NCBI GenBank assembly: GCA_963821735.1 | Contig: CAWGFK010000055.1 | Span: forward strand, 806,001-870,000 | Length of the DNA stretch: 64,000 bases | Direction: 5' to 3' | Source: Laspinema sp963821735 | GTDB taxonomy: Bacteria > Cyanobacteriota > Cyanobacteriia > Cyanobacteriales > Laspinemataceae | Shown: positions 1 through 9,009 of the stretch, one piece after another | Layout: the number at the start of each line of letters is the position of its first letter | Position numbering within the stretch: the first letter of the stretch is position 1 | The notes under the pieces: generated by a model | What the model was told of the DNA's origin: nothing | Seen by the model: the letters and a program-made list of their open reading frames with translations, nothing else | The model's database searches: none | Program-made: the position numbers and the translations under genes

Positions 1-126
1 AAGTGACATTAGAGGAAACAGATTTCTATTGTTAGGTGCGCTTCTAAACCCTAGAGAGCAAAGGTAGAATATCCCGCTTAATCTTCGTCGAAGGTGGCTA
101 TTGTTGAGTCTAGTTGAGTAAGTAAA

Positions 127-363
127 ATGAACGCCGAGTCTACTATTGATTGGGACGAAATCTTTGAATATCTACCGGGAACAATGGTGGAGTTCAAAGC
201 AACGCCAGGGGTCTTACATAAAATTGATTCTTATGAAGCGACGATGGTTCCGCCTATCTGGGTACTCAATGATCCGCGTCCCCGCTATCCCCATGAGTTG
301 CGGATTGTCTCCCGTCGTGAAACTCAAGTGTGTGATTTGCAGACAGCATTGGTTGCTGTTTGA
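127..363 (+). CDS. Small conserved-looking hypothetical protein (78 aa)
   Basis: An ATG-started 78-residue ORF with a compact soluble composition. It begins with an acidic stretch (DWDEIFEYLPG) and carries a Pro/Arg-rich segment (NDPRPRYPHELRIV) ending in VCDLQTALVAV. There is no signal peptide, membrane segment or known catalytic motif. An overlapping ORF in another frame has much poorer composition, so this frame is preferred. It stands alone: the next gene is on the opposite strand past a repeat element. I do not recognise a family, and being a real gene is an inference from composition only. Confidence 0.5.
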   Translation: MNAESTIDWDEIFEYLPGTMVEFKATPGVLHKIDSYEATMVPPIWVLNDPRPRYPHELRIVSRRETQVCDLQTALVAV

Positions 364-541
364 TCCCATTTGGGATTGCCTTCCACAAACTGTTAATAAA
401 TTTCCGGGGGAGTTGGACTTGCTTCTTCTCGATCCATCACAACCTCCAAATTGCTAATATAGCAGTTTCTCAATCTATGCGTTATATTCTGAAGCCTCTC
501 TCCCTCTTTGGGGGAGAGATTTGGAGTGAGGGCTATATCAC

Positions 542-727
542 TAGCCCTGTCAAGGGGGTAAATTGCATGATGAAAAATCCTTGTTTCTTGTAGGGGCGTA
601 TTGCATACGCCCTCGTGATCCGTCAATTGAATCCTGACCCATCCTGGTTTCTTGTCGGGGCGCTTCTCGAAGCGCCCTAGGGCGTATGCAATACGCCCCT
701 ACAAATCAATACAGCTTTACAGGGCTA
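542..727. mobile_element. MITE-like element, copy 1 (186 bp) with 12-bp target duplication
   Basis: It begins TAGCCCTGTCAAGGG and ends in the imperfect inverse ending ACAGGGCTA. The core holds palindromic modules reading GTAGGGGCGTATTGCATACGCC, then a CGCTTCTCGAAGCG module, then the first module inverted. Outside the ends lie GGGCTATATCAC (530-541) and GGGCTATACTAC (728-739), identical at 10 of 12 positions, as expected for an aged target-site duplication. No ORF could encode a transposase, so it would be non-autonomous. A CTCTCCC...GGGAGAG palindrome lies just to the left (about 497-520). Confidence 0.75.
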
Positions 728-745
728 GGGCTATACTACTCACAA

Positions 746-1462
746 TCAACCCGCTTTTTGCTGCTCCAATGCCATCCCCCGGGGAAACAGCACATTGTTC
801 TCCTTGTGGATGTGTTGGTGCATATCCTGCTCAAAGGTCAGCAGGGCATCCAGTAAGGCGCGATAGGTATTACAAGCCCATTCTGGCGGTGTGAAATCAT
901 CGGTCAGTTGCCGCAGTTGTGCCAAAACCACTCCCGCTTCATCATGTTCAAATTCCATCTGGCGAACCGGATTGGCGATCGTCCCACAGTGGAACGAAGG
1001 AACGGTATCACTGGTTTCCAATTGACGAATCATGGGAAACAAGATTTGTTCTTCCTTCATCAGGTGAGTCGCTAATTCTGCGGACAGGGCCAGAAAAATA
1101 TCTTTCACTTGATGCAGGCGGGGTTCTTTATCACCATGTACCCTCGCTACCTTCGTCACCATTTGGTCAAGACGGGGCAGTTCAGCTTGGAGGTAAGCAT
1201 GATGAATCCGCTCGATGTGATCGGCTAATTCGCTTAAAGACAGGGCCGATGGATTCACTTCTGGAGCCGTTTCCGTGGTTGTATAGTCGGCCAACTGGGC
1301 GAGAAACGCTTGGGGGTCAATCCCCTGTAAACGGCACGCTTCGGCTAGGGTTTTTTTACCACCACAGCAATAGTCTACTTTAGCTTGCTCGAATAGCCGG
1401 GAAAGCGAAGGATGATCGCGGACGATCGCCCCTACGGTATCACTAATCTGAAAGGTCGTCAT
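746..1462 (-). CDS. ric: Iron-sulfur cluster repair di-iron protein Ric (YtfE/ScdA family)
   Basis: This 238-residue protein has the family's two-part build. The N-terminal ScdA_N (DUF542) segment has the signature VDYCCGGKKTLAEAC near residues 29-43. A hemerythrin-like HHE four-helix domain follows, with candidate di-iron ligands in HIERIHH, HLMKEEQILFP, EFEHDEAG and HIHKENNVLFP. Members restore Fe-S clusters damaged by nitric oxide or oxidants in the cytoplasm. It starts 26 bp after the globin gene on the same strand and lies downstream of norB, which fits a nitrosative-stress operon. Full length and intact. Confidence 0.95.
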   Translation of the reverse strand: MTTFQISDTVGAIVRDHPSLSRLFEQAKVDYCCGGKKTLAEACRLQGIDPQAFLAQLADYTTTETAPEVNPSALSLSELADHIERIHHAYLQAELPRLDQMVTKVARVHGDKEPRLHQVKDIFLALSAELATHLMKEEQILFPMIRQLETSDTVPSFHCGTIANPVRQMEFEHDEAGVVLAQLRQLTDDFTPPEWACNTYRALLDALLTFEQDMHQHIHKENNVLFPRGMALEQQKAG

Positions 1463-1488
1463 TGTTCAACTCCTGAATACGATTGTGT

Positions 1489-1954
1489 TTACTGATTCAA
1501 AACATCTTTTTTGTGTTGAGGTGCGCCAGCAACGGCGGCGACTTCTGCGAGTAACTCATCGGGAACCCCCATTTCTTTCAAGGTTTCCATCAAATCCTCC
1601 GCCACTGCATCAAAGTGTTCACTGTTCAAACCGTGCTTTTCCACTAATTCCTTATGAGCTTCTCGCATATAGCGCCCGTCATATTTATCGGTGCCACCAA
1701 AGGCGTAGGTGAGAAATGCTTTTTGGTGGGTTCGTTGTTTGACCATATCCACATCAGCAAAATAAGTGTTTGATGCGGTCATCTTGGAGGACTCGTTCAT
1801 AGAACTTATCAACGGCTAAATTAACCGCGTCGGCTCCACCGAGTTGTTCATATAACGTTGTCCTGGGGTCTCTCTCTTTTGATTGATAGGTTAAAAAAGA
1901 CGGATTGGATTTCGGCTTCGCCGACATGAATAAGCCTGGGTTGCTGGAATACAA
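1489..1954 (-). pseudogene. glbN: Truncated haemoglobin (group I, cyanoglobin), interrupted by a 1-base frameshift
   Basis: Two overlapping frames make one group I truncated globin. The upstream frame gives TTLYEQLGGADAVNLAVDKF...DRIKHLF and the downstream frame resumes FADVDMVKQRTHQKAFLTYAFGG and continues to VAAVAGAPQHKKDVLNQ, including the distal and proximal regions. Reading is lost at the AAAA run at 1759-1762 (TTTT in the gene); removing one T restores one frame of about 140-155 residues. The start is uncertain: ATG at 1954 or 1927, both giving a longer N-terminus than usual. Such globins bind O2 and NO and often act as NO dioxygenases. It lies between norB and ric, so a role in NO defence is inferred. 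It may be a sequencing error rather than a dead gene. Confidence 0.85.
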
Positions 1955-1987
1955 CAGGATCTAGACCGACCCAGGCTTAAAGACCGA

Positions 1988-4297
1988 CTAAGGAGCCGAA
2001 GATGGCGTTACTAAAGAGTCTGTCGGCTGGTCTTGGGTGGGTTGTTGGAAAATCCCAAACAGAGATTGTGCGACGCAATAGATTAACATCACGGCACCGA
2101 CAGCAAAGATAATGTCCCCGGGAATCCGCAACCACACGGTCCACTGCATCCAGGGGGAACTAATCACTTCCGCACTGCGGGCATACCAAGTGCCGTGATT
2201 GACGGATTGCACCAGTTGATAAAAGCCGTTGGGAATGAGTCCGGTGACCATCATGATTACTAATCCCCCGTTGATCCACCAGAAGGAGAAGTTCAAGTTT
2301 TTCTCATCCCAGAAGCGATCGGGGGTGATTTCCCGTAAGGCAAAGAGCATCAGGGCGATCGCCAAGGAACCATAAACCCCGTAGAGGGCGGAATGAGCAT
2401 GGATGGGGGTCGTATTCAACCCTTGGGAGTAATACAGAACAATGGGCGGGTTGATTAAAAACCCAAACACCCCAGCCCCGATGACGTTCCAGAAACAAGT
2501 GGCGATAAAGAACTTGAGAGGCATCCGATAAAAGCCCTCGGCTTCCCGGGACAGTTTCAGGGATTTCACCACCTCAAACCCAATCAAGGTCAGGGGAACG
2601 ACTTCTAGGGCGGAAGCGACGGAACCCATTGCGGTAATGAAGACGGGGGTTCCGGAAAAGTAAAGATGATGCAACGTGCCGATTACGCCACTACCGAGAT
2701 AAAGGATGGTAGTGAGATAGGTGGCCCGTAGAGCAGAGGAACGTTTAAGAAAACCGAGTTCACTGCACAGATAGGCGATCGCCACTGTCGCGAATACCTC
2801 GAAAAACCCCTCAACCCACAGATGCACCACCCACCAACGCCAGTATTCTGCAATACTAATCGGCGTGTGGTTGGTGTACATTAACCCGGAGGCATAAAAC
2901 AGGGGAATAGTGATGGCACTATACAGGAAAAAGTGGTTCAGTCCGGTTTTGTCGCCCTCGGCTTTCAGGGCTGGTTTCAGGGCGCGGAACATCAGCCAGA
3001 GCCAGAACACCATGCCCCCAATTAACAACAATTGCCAGAGGCGACCGAGTTCGACATACTCATAACCTTGATGACCGAACCAGAAACTTTTATCCCCGAG
3101 ATAACCTTGAATGCCAAACCAAGCCCCCACGAGGGAACCCACCACCACGACAGTGAGGGCGGCTAACAGCGCACCATTGCCCCACGCTTGCAGTTTAGGT
3201 TCATGTTTGCCGAAACGGGGACCAAAGTATAGACCCGCCGCTAACCAGCAGGTGGCAATCCAGAATACTGCCAGTTGTAAATGCCAAGTGCGAGAGGCAG
3301 CATAGGGTAAATACTGCTGAAGGGGAATGCCATAAAATCCTTCCCCTTCCACGGCGTAGTGAGCCGTCACCATCCCCATCAACATTTGCACCCCAAACAG
3401 GGCCATCGCGACCCCAAAAAACAGGGTGGTTACTCTTTGGCTGGGGGTGGCGAGGCGAATGGCGGGACGTTGGGCAACGGTTTGAACCTCTTCGGCATCT
3501 TCTTGGGTGAGATAGACGAAGAGAAACAGGGCGATCGCCGCAATTAGCACAATGACGGAAACAATCGACCAAATCACAAACTGCCCCGGCGCTTGATTCC
3601 CAATCAGGTCATCATGGGGCCAATTGGCCGTATAAGAAAAGGGACTATTGGGGCGATTGCTGGCGGCAGCCCAAGCCGTCCAAGCGAAAAACCCGGTGAC
3701 ATTGCGAATTTCCGTCGGGTCCTTAAACCAGCCACTGGGAATCGAATGCACTGCCGACCCTTGGGATAACAGGGTTTGATAGTCTTTAAAAACCTGAGTG
3801 AGTCCTTGGATTTGGGCCGCCGTCAAGGTTAAAGCCCCGGTCTCAGGGTCATAGCGATTGACCTTAAATTCCTGTTGGACTTGGGCCTGAATTTGGGCCC
3901 GTTCCACTACCGAGAGGGCTTCTAAATCCGCCTGACTAAAATTGGTATCACCCGTATAGAGAATTCCTGCTGTTGCTAAACCCCAACGGTGTAAGACATC
4001 CGCAGTCCAATCCGGCGCGAGGTAGCTGCCATGTCCCCAAATGCTGCCAATATGTTGGCCGCCCCGGGCTAGATAGGTTTCTTGACCGGCTTGGATCGTC
4101 TCTTGGGTCAAGATAATTTCTTGTTGCGGGGAAACGACCGTGGCGGGGATGGGTGGAGCATTTTTATAAATCACTGCACCGGCAGCAATTAACACAGAAA
4201 AGGTGACAATGCAAATGAGTACCAGCCATGCTGGAAGCCCAAATTGACGGGGACGCGATCGCGTCGTTGCTACCAGATCAAAGGTTGGGTTCGCCAT
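1988..4297 (-). CDS. norB: Quinol-dependent nitric oxide reductase (qNOR)
   Basis: This 769-residue membrane protein has the length of a single-subunit qNOR. After one N-terminal helix comes the qNOR-specific extracytoplasmic domain (GGQHIGSIWGHGSYLAPDW), then a haem-copper-type core. Expected ligands are visible: HLQLAVFW, the active-site VVHLWVEGFFEVFATV (His plus the catalytic-site Glu), GTLHHLYFSG (His pair for the FeB site) and HAHSALYG (haem b/b3 histidines). It reduces 2 NO to N2O using quinol. It is first in an apparent operon norB-globin-ric, with short gaps, and is divergent from a Crp/Fnr-type regulator with a palindromic operator candidate between them. Confidence 0.96.
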   Translation of the reverse strand: MANPTFDLVATTRSRPRQFGLPAWLVLICIVTFSVLIAAGAVIYKNAPPIPATVVSPQQEIILTQETIQAGQETYLARGGQHIGSIWGHGSYLAPDWTADVLHRWGLATAGILYTGDTNFSQADLEALSVVERAQIQAQVQQEFKVNRYDPETGALTLTAAQIQGLTQVFKDYQTLLSQGSAVHSIPSGWFKDPTEIRNVTGFFAWTAWAAASNRPNSPFSYTANWPHDDLIGNQAPGQFVIWSIVSVIVLIAAIALFLFVYLTQEDAEEVQTVAQRPAIRLATPSQRVTTLFFGVAMALFGVQMLMGMVTAHYAVEGEGFYGIPLQQYLPYAASRTWHLQLAVFWIATCWLAAGLYFGPRFGKHEPKLQAWGNGALLAALTVVVVGSLVGAWFGIQGYLGDKSFWFGHQGYEYVELGRLWQLLLIGGMVFWLWLMFRALKPALKAEGDKTGLNHFFLYSAITIPLFYASGLMYTNHTPISIAEYWRWWVVHLWVEGFFEVFATVAIAYLCSELGFLKRSSALRATYLTTILYLGSGVIGTLHHLYFSGTPVFITAMGSVASALEVVPLTLIGFEVVKSLKLSREAEGFYRMPLKFFIATCFWNVIGAGVFGFLINPPIVLYYSQGLNTTPIHAHSALYGVYGSLAIALMLFALREITPDRFWDEKNLNFSFWWINGGLVIMMVTGLIPNGFYQLVQSVNHGTWYARSAEVISSPWMQWTVWLRIPGDIIFAVGAVMLIYCVAQSLFGIFQQPTQDQPTDSLVTPSSAP

Positions 4298-4458
4298 AAT
4301 TTCAATCTCAAGAGTTGGTCAATTGATGAGGGAAGCAATCGGAGAGAGTGTGAATACAATGACTCTCCTCAAAGGTTTAAGCGGATGATTACAGCTAGGA
4401 TTTTTTTCCTAATTTGAGAGTTCAATTTCCAGAGTAGGCGAGTTTTAGGGCTTAAGTC

Positions 4459-4474
4459 TTTGACTTAAGTCAAA
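4459..4474. promoter_or_regulatory. Fnr/Dnr-type operator candidate, perfect 16-bp palindrome
   Basis: TTTGACTTAAGTCAAA is a perfect inverted repeat in the 248-bp region between norB and the divergent Crp/Fnr-family regulator. Its core TTGAC-N4-GTCAA resembles the binding sites of Fnr/Dnr/NnrR-class regulators (TTGAT-N4-ATCAA and variants). A half-copy CTTAAGTC lies just upstream (4451-4458). It is about 160 bp from the norB start and 70 bp from the regulator start, so it could serve both promoters. Confidence 0.6.
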
Positions 4475-4545
4475 AATAAAGTTAAGAGATTCTAAAGTTT
4501 TATCCTCCGGAGTAGTTTTACCTGGGATATCTGCTGTTTTTTGAG

Positions 4546-5184
4546 GTGGCACAGCTTCAAACCTTTCAAAAAGGCACCGTCATTTTTAAGCAAGGAGAAC
4601 CCGCGAGTGGCTTTTTTATTGTGAAATTGGGCCGGGTCAAGCTGTTTAAGGTATCTGTGACGGGCAAAGAACAAATCTTGCGTATTTTTGAGTCGGGGGA
4701 CAACTTTGCGGAAGTTGTAGCCTTAGATGGAAAACCCTTTCCCGCTTCCGCTACTACCTTGGAACCCACTGACTTGCTGTTTTTTCCCCGTCAGGCAGTG
4801 ATGGACTTGCTCTATCAGCATCCTGATATTGGCATCAATATGCTGATTAGCCTCGCCCAGCATTTACGCCATCTCACTGCTGTGATTGAAGAATTATCAT
4901 TTAAGGATGTCCCCCAACGATTAGCAACTTACCTTCTGAAGTTGACTCCGGGTGACCCTGAAAATCCAGGCGATCGCTCCCCATCCACAACCTTCGTTAC
5001 CCTTGATGTCCCGAAGAGTCAACTCGCTGGGATTTTAGGAACGATTCCAGCTACTTTGTCCCGCGCTTTTTATACGCTCAAAACTGAAAAATTAATTGAG
5101 ATTCGTGGCTCACAAATTGAATTGCTCGATTGCGATCGCCTGCAAGCTTTAAGTCAAACTCTGAAACCCAGTAATTCACTATAA
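4546..5184 (+). CDS. Crp/Fnr-family transcriptional regulator (Dnr/NnrR-like)
   Basis: The 212-residue frame holds a cyclic-nucleotide-binding-like beta-roll (TVIFKQGEPASGFFIVKLGRV), a long dimerisation helix (about 95-120) and a winged helix at the C-terminus with recognition segment KSQLAGILGTIPATLSRAF. It lacks the Cys cluster of Fe-S-sensing Fnr, as in haem- or NO-sensing Dnr/NnrR proteins. The only listed start is GTG, and the protein opens directly in the first beta strand. In-frame codons upstream (back to a TAG at 4513) also look coding, so a non-standard upstream start or a lost start is possible. Divergent placement from norB suggests it controls the NO operon and itself (inference). 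Confidence 0.88.
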   Translation: MAQLQTFQKGTVIFKQGEPASGFFIVKLGRVKLFKVSVTGKEQILRIFESGDNFAEVVALDGKPFPASATTLEPTDLLFFPRQAVMDLLYQHPDIGINMLISLAQHLRHLTAVIEELSFKDVPQRLATYLLKLTPGDPENPGDRSPSTTFVTLDVPKSQLAGILGTIPATLSRAFYTLKTEKLIEIRGSQIELLDCDRLQALSQTLKPSNSL

Positions 5185-5219
5185 TTTATCTAAATAATTT
5201 AAGTTGATTGTATAATTAC

Positions 5220-5342
5220 TAATCCTGAATTGGTGGTAAATTTAATAACTAAAAATCATTGTTTCTCGTAGGGGCGCAATGCTTGCGCCCTAGGGGCGCT
5301 TCGAGAAGCGCCCCTACAAATCAATACACCTTGACAGGGCTA
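5220..5342. mobile_element. MITE-like element, copy 2 (degenerate left end)
   Basis: The right end CACCTTGACAGGGCTA matches the family exactly, while the left end (TAATCCTGAATTGGTGGTAAATTT) is a decayed version of TAGCCCTGTCAAGGGGGTAAATTT. The core carries two different palindromic modules side by side, GCGCAATGCTTGCGCC and GCGCTTCGAGAAGCGCC, each opened by TAGGGG. No flanking duplication can be recognised, so this looks like an old insertion. Confidence 0.65.
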
Positions 5343-5363
5343 TGGTTTGCACCCCCGCCGGAC

Positions 5364-7016
5364 TTACCGCAATCTGCCCGATCGCAAGATACTAATCACT
5401 AACCACAACCCAATCAAACTCGCTGCTGCAAACAGTATATCACTCAAGTAATATACATTGCTCACTGCGGCTTGTGAGGAAACGACTGCTGCCCCCATGA
5501 TTAGGGAACCCACTAAGATACTAAATGAGAGACGGTTAGCGGAGGAATCTACGGTGCGGCGTAGGGCCTCTACGTCTTTCATGGCGACGTTCCAAATTAA
5601 ACTTTCTGAGGTTACTCGATCAAGTAATACCTCAAATTGTCTTGGAGATTGCAAGGAGAGATTTTTGATATCTAGGGCGGTTCTGAGTAATCCTTGTAAT
5701 GGCGCTTCCCCAATGAGTTGCCGTCCGAATAAGTCGGTCATTAGGGGTTTAATTTGTTCGGCGAAGTTGTAATCAGGGTCGAGATTGCGGGCAATTCCTT
5801 CTAGGTTGGCGATCGCCTTGGCACAGAGTCCCATGTTCGCAGGCATCCGCAGGCGATTGTTGCGGGAGACTTCTAGCACTTCGTAGAACATCTGGCTAAA
5901 ACTCAGTTCCGACAGGCTCATGTTATAATACCGTCGCAAGAGGCGATCGTAATCACTTTCCAGATTCGATATATTCACCGTTTTACTGGTGGAACCGGCC
6001 ATATCGATCGCCAGTTGACTGCATCGTTGGGCGTCTAAATTCACCATTGCCAACAGCATCTCGATGAGCAACTGTTGGGTTCGCGGGTCCATCCGTCCCA
6101 CCATCCCACAATCAATTAAGGCGACTCTCCCATCCCTGAGATAAAACAAATTCCCCGGATGCGGGTCGGCATGGAAAAATCCATCTAAACAAATTTGCTG
6201 GAAAAATACCCGCGTCAATAAATTGGCGATCGCCTTGCGTTGGGCAACTCTATCAATCCCGGGCATTCCATCATATTTCGCCAGCAAAATTGGGTCTCCA
6301 TCCACCCACTCCATCACCAGCAATTTTTCTGTGGTTAAATTCCAATAAATTTCAGGAATCGCCACTTTTGTTGGGTCAAACCAGCGACTTTTGGCTAAAT
6401 TTCGTCGCAGTTTATCTCCATTCGCCCCTTCTTCTGTAAAATTTAACTCTCCCCTTAAGGCCGTCCCAAATTCCTCCGCCAAGGCGACTAAATCATAAGA
6501 CTCCCCAAACTCGGCGATCGAGACTAATTCTGCTAATCCCGTCAACAAGGTAATATCTTGTTCTATGATTTTTTCCAGTCCGGGACGTTGGACTTTAACG
6601 GCCACTTCCTGGCCATTTTTCAAGGTTGCCCGATGGGTTTGGGCGATCGAACCGGCAGCGACAGGTTCCGTATTCAGAGTAGCAAAAACATCCTCAATGG
6701 GTTGTCGCAATTGTTGGCGGATGGTTACCTCCACATCTTCCCAGGGGACTGGAGGCACTTCCGCTTGTAATGCCGTCAGTTCATCAATATATTCCTGGGG
6801 TAAAAGGTCGGGACGGGTACTCAGCAGTTGGCCGACTTTCACATAGACGGGTCCAAGATCTACGAAAATATTCCGCAGGACTGCCGGTGGTGGCAATTTC
6901 GGTTCATCGGTTTTGCCTCCCGTCAACAACCGTCTCATGTAGTCCCAACCATTACGCAGGACGACTTCAAAAATCTCCCGTTGACGGGCGCTAGATTGAG
7001 TAAGGTTTGACCACAT
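5364..7016 (-). CDS. ABC1/AarF/UbiB-family atypical kinase
   Basis: About 550 residues. Family motifs are present in order: the KxGQ motif KVGQLLSTRPDLLP near residue 60, the ATP-lysine strand EVAVKVQRPG, the catalytic-loop equivalent FHADPHPGNLF and the metal-binding LIDCGMVG. Two hydrophobic helices close the C-terminus, typical of membrane-anchored members. UbiB/ABC1K proteins support prenylquinone metabolism, probably through an ATPase activity. I chose ATG at 7016 over TTG at 7028 because a GAGAG sequence sits upstream at suitable spacing. It is monocistronic, with repeats on both sides. Confidence 0.92.
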   Translation of the reverse strand: MWSNLTQSSARQREIFEVVLRNGWDYMRRLLTGGKTDEPKLPPPAVLRNIFVDLGPVYVKVGQLLSTRPDLLPQEYIDELTALQAEVPPVPWEDVEVTIRQQLRQPIEDVFATLNTEPVAAGSIAQTHRATLKNGQEVAVKVQRPGLEKIIEQDITLLTGLAELVSIAEFGESYDLVALAEEFGTALRGELNFTEEGANGDKLRRNLAKSRWFDPTKVAIPEIYWNLTTEKLLVMEWVDGDPILLAKYDGMPGIDRVAQRKAIANLLTRVFFQQICLDGFFHADPHPGNLFYLRDGRVALIDCGMVGRMDPRTQQLLIEMLLAMVNLDAQRCSQLAIDMAGSTSKTVNISNLESDYDRLLRRYYNMSLSELSFSQMFYEVLEVSRNNRLRMPANMGLCAKAIANLEGIARNLDPDYNFAEQIKPLMTDLFGRQLIGEAPLQGLLRTALDIKNLSLQSPRQFEVLLDRVTSESLIWNVAMKDVEALRRTVDSSANRLSFSILVGSLIMGAAVVSSQAAVSNVYYLSDILFAAASLIGLWLVISILRSGRLR

Positions 7017-7159
7017 TTGAACTCTCAACAGTTAGAGGTATATTGGAAGAATCAAGAACGGGGAAAAATCAAGAATTCCACACAATTGATTGGAAAAAAG
7101 CCCGCTGTTTAGGCTTACAGGACCCGTCTCTGACCCTCCCCAAGGCACAGGGGAGGGGG

Positions 7160-7276
7160 TTATAGAGGTTCGGTGGACTCATGAGGTATTCTCCTCTCAA
7201 AGCCCCTCTCCCAAAGTGGGAGAGGGGTTTGGGGCCGCCATCGCTGTACCGTATATTCATGAGAACCGCTATAGAG
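7160..7276. repeat. Inverted-repeat-bounded element with a CCCCTCTCCC/GGGAGAGGGG core
   Basis: The ends are imperfect inverted repeats: TATAGAGGTTCGGTGGACTC at left, and ATTCATGAGAACCGCTATAGAG at right, whose complement starts CTCTATAGCGGTTCTCAT. Between them is the palindrome CCCCTCTCCCAAAGTGGGAGAGGGG. A second CTCTCCC...GGGAGAG core occurs at about 497-520. It fills the 7.0-7.36 kb gap, which has no plausible gene. Non-coding, MITE-like; no clear target duplication seen. Confidence 0.5.
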
Positions 7277-7364
7277 ACTCTTGAAAATAGTCCCGTTTTG
7301 AGGAATAATCCAGAGATTCTTCCCGTTCTTTTCTTACTTTGTCTCGATCTTTTCTCGTTTAGTT

Positions 7365-7757
7365 TTATTTGTCATCTTCTTCCAGACGGATTATATCTTC
7401 GTCCCCCAGAAATTCTCCATTTTGTACTTCGATTAAGACGAGGGGAATCACCCCGGGGTTTTCCAGGCGATGGGGGGTACAGACGGGAACGTAGCTAGAC
7501 TGGTTTTGAATCAGCAGGGATTCGGTTTCGCCACAGATGATTTTGGCGGTCCCGGAGACGACAATCCAATGTTCACTCCGGTGATAATGGATTTGGGTTT
7601 TCATCCGATGTCCGGGTTTGACTTCCACTCGGGAGATGCGATACCGATCGCCGGTTTCTAAGACGGTGACGGTTCCCCAAAATTTCTCTTCGGTATGCAG
7701 TCCACTATCGGAGGCGTTCATGGTTTCTAATGGTGTGAGGTTGGTGGTTTCGGTCAT
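7365..7757 (-). CDS. Cupin protein, type II mannose-6-phosphate isomerase-like
   Basis: A 130-residue single-domain cupin. The metal-binding motif is visible as HRMKTQIHYHRSEHWIVVSG, with the second cupin box VPVCTPHRLENPG. The central sequence matches the isomerase domain fused C-terminally to bacterial ManC; here it is free-standing. It would interconvert fructose-6-P and mannose-6-P to feed GDP-mannose synthesis. It lies about 100 bp downstream of manC on the same strand, so the two halves of a bifunctional enzyme are probably co-transcribed. Its acidic tail (EDDK) is intact. Confidence 0.88.
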   Translation of the reverse strand: MTETTNLTPLETMNASDSGLHTEEKFWGTVTVLETGDRYRISRVEVKPGHRMKTQIHYHRSEHWIVVSGTAKIICGETESLLIQNQSSYVPVCTPHRLENPGVIPLVLIEVQNGEFLGDEDIIRLEEDDK

Positions 7758-7861
7758 GGATTTGTCTTTCCTTGCGATTCAAATTGAGAGGTGCGAACTG
7801 TGCGATCGCCCTGGGTGAATATAATGTTTCCTACAGTGTTCAGTGACAGTTGGGTGCTCTA

Positions 7862-8911
7862 TTATAATTCCGAGCTAAATCGGGGGTCGTTTTCCAACTG
7901 TTTCAGGACTTGTTTAATATCCTGAGTGCGGTCTTTTTTGACAATTAGGGTGACATGGCGATCGCGCACAATCACGATATCCTCTAATCCAATGGTGACG
8001 ATGCGCTCATCGTCGCTACTGGCATAGAGGATTGCGCCTTTGGTATCCAGTCCGATATGGTTCGCCAGTTCCACATTGGTTTTGTCGCCTTTGAGGAGTC
8101 GTTCCAAGGCGTTCCAGTCGCCTAAATCATCCCACCCAAAGGCAGCAGGAATCACATACGCTAACTGGGTTTTTTCCATTAACGCATAATCAATACTCTT
8201 TTTAGGGAGTTCGGCATAAGCCTCTACCCCTTTTTGGGCTAGGGGGTGAAAAATCTCAGGAGCATGGGTTTTTAGCTCTTCGATGACCACTCCAGCGCGA
8301 AAAATAAACATTCCGCTATTCCAGGTATAGCGGCCTGTGGCGATAAATTCTTCGGCTTTAGCGCAGTCGGGTTTTTCTGTAAAGCGACTAACGCGGTAGG
8401 CGTTTAATCCCTGATAAGGGGCGACTGCTTCGCCTTGTTCGATATAACCGTAGCCTGTGGAGGGTTCGGTGGGTTCAATTCCCAGGGTGACGATCGCCGC
8501 TTTTTCCGTTGCCAGTTGACTCGCTGCTGCGAGGGTTTTGCCGTAGGCATCCTCATCGCCAATCCAATGATCTGCCGGGAAAAATCCCACCACTGCCTCG
8601 GGACCTTCCCGACGCTCAATTTCGATCGCCGCCCATGCCACTGCCGGTGCCGTATCCCGTCCCTGGGGTTCAATCAGGATGTTTTTTTCCGGGAGTTGCG
8701 GTAACTGTTCCTTGATGCCATCGGCAATCTGGGCATTAGTAACCACCCACAATCCGTCCCAACCTCCGGCGACTGCCAGCAACCGATTGGCGGTGGCTTG
8801 GAGTAGACTGATGCCACTGCCATCTAAACTTAAAAACTGCTTGGGTCGCGATCGGCGACTCAGGGGCCAAAAGCGTTCCCCTTTCCCCCCAGCCAGAATT
8901 ACGGGTATCAT
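7862..8911 (-). CDS. manC: Mannose-1-phosphate guanylyltransferase
   Basis: A 349-residue nucleotidyltransferase with the signature MIPVILAGGKGERFWPLSRR at the N-terminus (the G-rich loop binds GTP) and conserved segments RDTAPAVAW, FTEKPD, WNSGMFIF and FGWDDLGDW. It makes GDP-mannose from mannose-1-P and GTP for polysaccharide and glycan synthesis. It lacks the C-terminal isomerase domain, which is supplied by the next gene downstream. ATG at 8911 is chosen because the protein normally starts immediately before this motif; the upstream start is TTG. Confidence 0.94.
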   Translation of the reverse strand: MIPVILAGGKGERFWPLSRRSRPKQFLSLDGSGISLLQATANRLLAVAGGWDGLWVVTNAQIADGIKEQLPQLPEKNILIEPQGRDTAPAVAWAAIEIERREGPEAVVGFFPADHWIGDEDAYGKTLAAASQLATEKAAIVTLGIEPTEPSTGYGYIEQGEAVAPYQGLNAYRVSRFTEKPDCAKAEEFIATGRYTWNSGMFIFRAGVVIEELKTHAPEIFHPLAQKGVEAYAELPKKSIDYALMEKTQLAYVIPAAFGWDDLGDWNALERLLKGDKTNVELANHIGLDTKGAILYASSDDERIVTIGLEDIVIVRDRHVTLIVKKDRTQDIKQVLKQLENDPRFSSEL

Positions 8912-9009
8912 GGACAATTTTTCTTAACGGTTATAGGGTTTCCCTTATTATAACCGCTCTGGCTGGGGGCTTCGCGTGGAGACGGATCATGCTGTCAACA
9001 CCGAGGGGA

